NCBI GenBank assembly: GCA_937894185.1
Contig: CALCSA010000309.1
Span: 1 to 8,275, forward strand
DNA from: an uncultured Clostridia bacterium
Lineage (GTDB): Bacteria; Bacillota; Clostridia; Oscillospirales; Ruminococcaceae
DNA length: 8,275 nucleotides
Direction of reading: 5' to 3'
Part shown: positions 5,589 through 8,275 of the stretch, one piece after another
Position numbering within the stretch: position 1 is the stretch's first letter
How the letters are laid out: each line of letters starts with the position of its first letter
Translations under genes and position numbers: made by a program
Notes under the pieces: model-generated
The model's database searches: none
Told to the model about the DNA's origin: nothing
What the model saw: only the letters and a program-made list of their open reading frames with translations

Positions 5589-6737
5589 ATGAGATATCGT
5601 GCACTGGGCAACACCGGAATGCAGGCCAGCGTAATTGGTCTTGGCGCTGAGCATCTGGACGGAAAATCCTATGAAATTGTGAAGGAAACTCTGGATGCAG
5701 CGACAGAAAACGGCGTCAACATCGTGGATATCTTTATGCCCGGACACGATATCCGCCAAAAGCTGGGCAAAGCGCTAAGGGGCCGACGCAAGGAAATGAT
5801 TATTCAGGGGCATCTGGGTTCCAGCGATGTGAACCAGCAATATGATATCTCCAGAGATATGCCCACCGTGAAAAAGTACTTCGAAAACCTCTTGGTTGAT
5901 TTGGATACGGACTACATCGATATTGGGATGCTGTTTTTTATTGATACCGAGGAGCATTTTGATGCGGTATTTCACTCCGAATTGATCCGCTACGCGCAGC
6001 AACTCAAGCAAGCGGGTACCATCCGCGCCATCGGCGCCAGCTCCCATAATCCGGTCATTGCGAAAAAAATTGTGGAGACCGGGGTGGTGGAGCTGCTGAT
6101 GTTCAGCATCAATCCGGCGTTTGATATGATTCCGGCCAACACCGACGTGTTAGATTATCTATCCAAGGATTTTGAAAAGGATAAAATGCTCAAAATCGAT
6201 GAAAAAAGAGCAGAACTCTACCGTCTTTGCGAGCAACGCAACATTCCCATCACCGTGATGAAAACCTTTGGCGGAGGTAAATTGCTCTCTCCCCAACACA
6301 CCCCTTTTGCCTCGGCGCTGACACCCGGGCAATGCATCCACTATGCTCTGACCCGGCCGGGAGTGGCCAGCGTATTGGTGGGCTGCCAAAGCCGGGCCGA
6401 GATGCTGGAATCCATCTCCTATTTAAGCAGCTCGGAGGAGGAGCTGGATTTCACCGCCGCCATCAGCAGCATGAACGAGGACTTTAAAGGCAGCTGCGTC
6501 TATTGCAATCATTGCCTGCCCTGCCCCAGCAATATTGATATTGCAGCGGTGAGCAAATATCTCGACATCGCGCTGGCTGATCCGACCGCTGCCGGTAAGG
6601 GAATCGGGCAGCATTACCGGGAGCTGCCGGCCCACGGCAGCGACTGCATTGAATGCGGAAACTGTGAGAGCAAATGCCCCTTTTCGGTTTCGATCATTGA
6701 TAACATGAAGAAAGCCGCCGAAGTTTTTTCCGTGTAG
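5589..6737 (+). CDS. Aldo/keto reductase-like protein with C-terminal dicluster (2x4Fe-4S) ferredoxin domain, catalytic tetrad largely lost
   Basis: The 382-residue protein has an AKR TIM-barrel region (1-290; MRYRALGNTGMQASVIGLG start, RAIGASSHNP at 146-155, ITVMKTFGGGKLL at 221-233). A ferredoxin-like tail follows, with cysteines C303-C306-C309-C312-P and C353-C356-C359-C363-P, each suited to one 4Fe-4S cluster. The classical AKR tetrad is mostly missing: D47 is kept, but the usual Tyr region reads IFMPGHD, the Lys strand reads IIQGHLG, and the His strand reads MLFFID. Ordinary NADPH carbonyl reduction is therefore doubtful. A redox or electron-transfer role in the cytoplasm is more likely, with unknown substrate. 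I recall close clostridial homologues with the same IFMPG and IIQGH features, so this looks like a conserved subfamily and not decay. AAAGGAG (5576-5582) precedes the ATG by six bases. It is monocistronic, bounded by the promoter at 5437 and the terminator at 6760. Confidence 0.88.
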   Translation: MRYRALGNTGMQASVIGLGAEHLDGKSYEIVKETLDAATENGVNIVDIFMPGHDIRQKLGKALRGRRKEMIIQGHLGSSDVNQQYDISRDMPTVKKYFENLLVDLDTDYIDIGMLFFIDTEEHFDAVFHSELIRYAQQLKQAGTIRAIGASSHNPVIAKKIVETGVVELLMFSINPAFDMIPANTDVLDYLSKDFEKDKMLKIDEKRAELYRLCEQRNIPITVMKTFGGGKLLSPQHTPFASALTPGQCIHYALTRPGVASVLVGCQSRAEMLESISYLSSSEEELDFTAAISSMNEDFKGSCVYCNHCLPCPSNIDIAAVSKYLDIALADPTAAGKGIGQHYRELPAHGSDCIECGNCESKCPFSVSIIDNMKKAAEVFSV

Positions 6738-6759
6738 CAGTTCGTGCAGCAAATAGATC

Positions 6760-6797
6760 GCAAAAAGATTTCCCGCTCGGTCGGGGAATCTTTTTGC
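6760..6797. terminator. Intrinsic terminator after the AKR-ferredoxin gene
   Basis: A 16-bp stem (6760-6775 with 6782-6797, one G-U type mismatch) closes a six-base loop CTCGGT. The 3' arm contains TTTTT and the 5' arm AAAAA, so the hairpin can act in either direction. It starts 22 bases after the TAG at 6735-6737 and separates this gene from the ku-ligD block. Confidence 0.88.
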
Positions 6798-6800
6798 GCT

Positions 6801-6983
6801 ATGACGGTGGCTTGCGGCCGCGTTCCGCATATCGGCCACCTGAGTCTCCCCTGCCTCAATCCAAGCCGGGCAACCACATGTTTGCAGGCTTGGGGCGAGC
6901 GACTCACCGGCGGTGGAATCGTGTTGGAGCCGGGTAGCGAAGGGTACTATGCCGAATATTTAAAATCCGGCGGGAAACATTAA
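6801..6983 (+). CDS. Small ORF of 60 codons upstream of ku, unrecognised; possibly a gene remnant
   Basis: An open frame from ATG 6801 to TAA 6981-6983 ends 18 bases before the ku start. Its C-terminal half (from about residue 31: GERLTGGGIVLEPGSEGYYAEYLKS) reads like real protein. The first 30 residues do not, and no good ribosome binding site precedes the ATG, since the nearest GGGGA is in the terminator stem. It may be the tail of a decayed or frameshifted gene once in an operon with ku, or not coding at all. I recognise no family. The frame can be extended upstream to 6744, but that start lies before the terminator hairpin and is implausible. Confidence 0.25.
   Translation: MTVACGRVPHIGHLSLPCLNPSRATTCLQAWGERLTGGGIVLEPGSEGYYAEYLKSGGKH
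6862..6892. repeat. Imperfect hairpin CAAGCC...GGCTTG within the ku upstream region
   Basis: CAAGCC (6862-6867) and GGCTTG (6887-6892) are inverted copies, with an inner GCAA/TTGC pair offset by one bulge. There is no T run. It might be an mRNA structure or binding site upstream of ku. The evidence is only the pairing. Confidence 0.25.
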
Positions 6984-7001
6984 AACCGGAGGTGTTTCTA
7001 T

Positions 7002-7775
7002 ATGGCATCGCGCAAATCAGTTATAACCTTCGGTATGGTGGCGATTCCCATCGCCATGGCCACAGCGACTCAGGATAACGATATTCGTTTCAACCAACTG
7101 CACAAGGAAGACAACAGCCGGATTCGCTATAAGAAAACCTGTTCCCACTGCGGCCAAACCATTACATCCCAAGATATTGTGAAGGGCTTTGAGTACGACA
7201 AAGATCAGTATGTGGTGGTCACAGACGAAGAAATCGAAAAGATAAAGACAGAAAAGGAAAAATCCATCCAAATTCTGCACTTTGCCCAGCTCAATCAAAT
7301 TTCTCCCGTCTATTACGACACAACCTATCAGGCTACCCCCGAGGCGGGAGGAGAAAAGGCCTTCGAGCTGCTCCGCGTCGCCCTGATGGCAGAACAGAAA
7401 ATTGCCATTGGTAAAGCCGTGATGGGTACCAGCGATACCTTAATGGCCATCATCCCGCGGGAGGATGGCATCCTCATTTCCACCATGTTTTATGCAGACG
7501 AAGTCAAGGGACTTCAAAAACAGTACACAAAGCCCGAAGTCTCCCAGCAGGAGCTGGATATGGCAAAGATTCTTATTAATTCCATGGACACGCCCTTTAA
7601 TCCCGCCCAATACAAAGACGAATATCAGGTCAAGCTTCGCGCCCTGATTGAAACCAAAATCTCAGGCAAGGAAATTGTTGCCGCCGAGCCCGAGAGTCCC
7701 GGCAAGGTTATCGATTTGATGGAGGCCCTGAAGGCCAGTGTGGAAAAGGCTCAAAAAGGGAAAGCACCGGCCTAA
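7002..7775 (+). CDS. ku: Bacterial Ku, DNA end-binding protein of non-homologous end joining
   Basis: The 257-residue protein is a typical-length bacterial Ku. As a homodimer it rings broken DNA ends and recruits LigD. The N-terminus (RKSVITFGMVAIPIAMATAT) with the RFNQLHKEDNSRIRYKK segment (29-45) is the Ku beta-barrel signature. The middle (residues 120-170: FELLRVALMAEQKIAIGKAV and the following strands) forms the bridge region. C47 and C50 (CSHC) form a CxxC knuckle seen in many clostridial Ku proteins. The tail (about 228-257) is lysine- and alanine-rich, as expected for the LigD-interacting or DNA-binding end. The ATG follows GGAGG (6988-6992) at 9 bases. It overlaps ligD by one base, so the two are surely co-transcribed. 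I see no convincing sigma-A or forespore sigma-G promoter between 6798 and 7001, so its control is unresolved. Confidence 0.95.
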   Translation: MASRKSVITFGMVAIPIAMATATQDNDIRFNQLHKEDNSRIRYKKTCSHCGQTITSQDIVKGFEYDKDQYVVVTDEEIEKIKTEKEKSIQILHFAQLNQISPVYYDTTYQATPEAGGEKAFELLRVALMAEQKIAIGKAVMGTSDTLMAIIPREDGILISTMFYADEVKGLQKQYTKPEVSQQELDMAKILINSMDTPFNPAQYKDEYQVKLRALIETKISGKEIVAAEPESPGKVIDLMEALKASVEKAQKGKAPA

Positions 7776-8275
7776 TGGCGACCAAGCTGGAAGCATACAA
7801 CCAAAAACGAAACTTTGAAAAAACCTTGGAGCCAAAAGGCGAGAGTGCCGAATCTTCCGGGCAGCTTCGGTTTGCGGTTCAGCGCCATATGGCCCGCCGG
7901 GACCACTACGACTTCCGTTTGGAATGGAACGGCGCCCTGTTAAGCTGGGCGGTGCCCAAGGGGCCTTCCTACGATACCCGAGACAAGCGTCTGGCCATAC
8001 AGGTGGAGGATCACCCTCTGGAGTACCGCAACTTTGAGGGCACTATTCCCCAAGGGGAATATGGTGGCGGCACGGTGATGCTCTGGGACGAGGGCTTTTG
8101 GGAGCCTCTGGGGGATGTCTCCGCGGGTCTTGAGCAAGGCTCGCTGAAATTCACCTTAATGGGAAGAAGACTCAAGGGCAAATGGGCTTTGGTGCGGATG
8201 AAGGCAAAGGCCGGGGAGAAAAAGGACAACTGGCTTCTGCTGAAAGAAAAGGACAAATACGCCCAAACCGGCGAT
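7775..8275 (+). CDS. ligD: LigD, N-terminal 3'-phosphoesterase domain (partial, runs off right edge)
   Basis: The 167 visible residues form the phosphoesterase (PE) domain that trims 3'-phosphate and ribonucleotide ends before sealing by the NHEJ ligase. The core reads FAVQRHMARRDHYDFRLEWNG (33-53), with H38, H44, D46 and R48. H80 and Y84 follow in VEDHPLEY, then FEGTIPQGEYGGGTV (87-101). These match P. aeruginosa LigD H42, H48, D50, R52, H84 and Y88 at a constant offset of four (recalled numbering). In the N-terminal RDF-TPEP segment the usual Asp is Asn (KRNFEKTLEP, N13). The ligase and any polymerase domain lie outside the window; PE-first order is as in Pseudomonas. The ATG overlaps the ku stop (TAATG) with no clear ribosome binding site, implying translational coupling. 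A stand-alone PE protein cannot be ruled out. Confidence 0.9.
   Translation, partial: MATKLEAYNQKRNFEKTLEPKGESAESSGQLRFAVQRHMARRDHYDFRLEWNGALLSWAVPKGPSYDTRDKRLAIQVEDHPLEYRNFEGTIPQGEYGGGTVMLWDEGFWEPLGDVSAGLEQGSLKFTLMGRRLKGKWALVRMKAKAGEKKDNWLLLKEKDKYAQTGD

Noticed and set aside
6614..6907. Minus-strand open frame across the AKR 3' end and terminator
   Set aside because: It is antisense to the ferredoxin domain and passes through a strong terminator hairpin; no ribosome binding site or motif.
6945..6950. TACTAT as -10 of a ku promoter with TTGGAG at 6924-6929, or as a sigma-G site
   Set aside because: The spacer is only 15 bases, and no sigma-G -35 element lies at the right distance, so it cannot be supported.

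Overview
The window looks like chromosomal DNA of an anaerobic, Gram-positive clostridium, most likely from the Oscillospirales/Ruminococcaceae side of Clostridia. The reasons are strong GGAGG-type ribosome binding sites, AT-rich sigma-A promoters with extended -10 elements, a moderately high GC content, and gene types typical of that group: a PrpR_N-type sigma-54 activator with a winged-helix C-terminus, an aldo/keto reductase fused to a dicluster ferredoxin, and a TetM-like GTPase fused to a NYN nuclease. The genus assignment is inference. No mobile element, tRNA, rRNA or CRISPR array is visible.

Left block (1-5148, all minus strand). Transcription runs from a 440-base divergent intergenic region through an 884-residue ribosome-type GTPase that carries a C-terminal Rae1/YacP-like endoribonuclease domain (TTG start). 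It continues to a 692-residue sigma-54-dependent transcriptional activator with its own sigma-A promoter. Last comes the first 54 codons of a MalY/PatB-type cystathionine beta-lyase (C-S lyase) that runs off the left edge. Between activator and lyase lies a consensus sigma-54 promoter, TTGGCAC-N5-TTGCT. About 75-115 bases upstream of its expected start site is a cluster of three GGTTAA/TTAACC elements, which form a 12-bp perfect inverted repeat over the activator's own stop codon. The simplest model is that the activator senses a small metabolite and switches on the adjacent C-S lyase gene.

Middle (5149-6797). The intergenic region holds one leftward promoter for the GTPase, two rightward promoters and several hairpins. 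The rightward gene is an aldo/keto reductase-like protein with two 4Fe-4S cluster motifs. It lacks three of the four classical AKR catalytic residues and ends at a strong intrinsic terminator.

Right block (6798-8275, plus strand). A weakly supported small ORF lies just before a bacterial non-homologous end-joining pair: ku, then ligD overlapping it by one base (TAATG). ligD runs off the right edge after its N-terminal 3'-phosphoesterase domain.

The most interesting items are the GTPase-nuclease fusion, which has a domain IV tip unlike tetracycline-resistance proteins, the complete sigma-54 control element, and the AKR with a degenerate active site.
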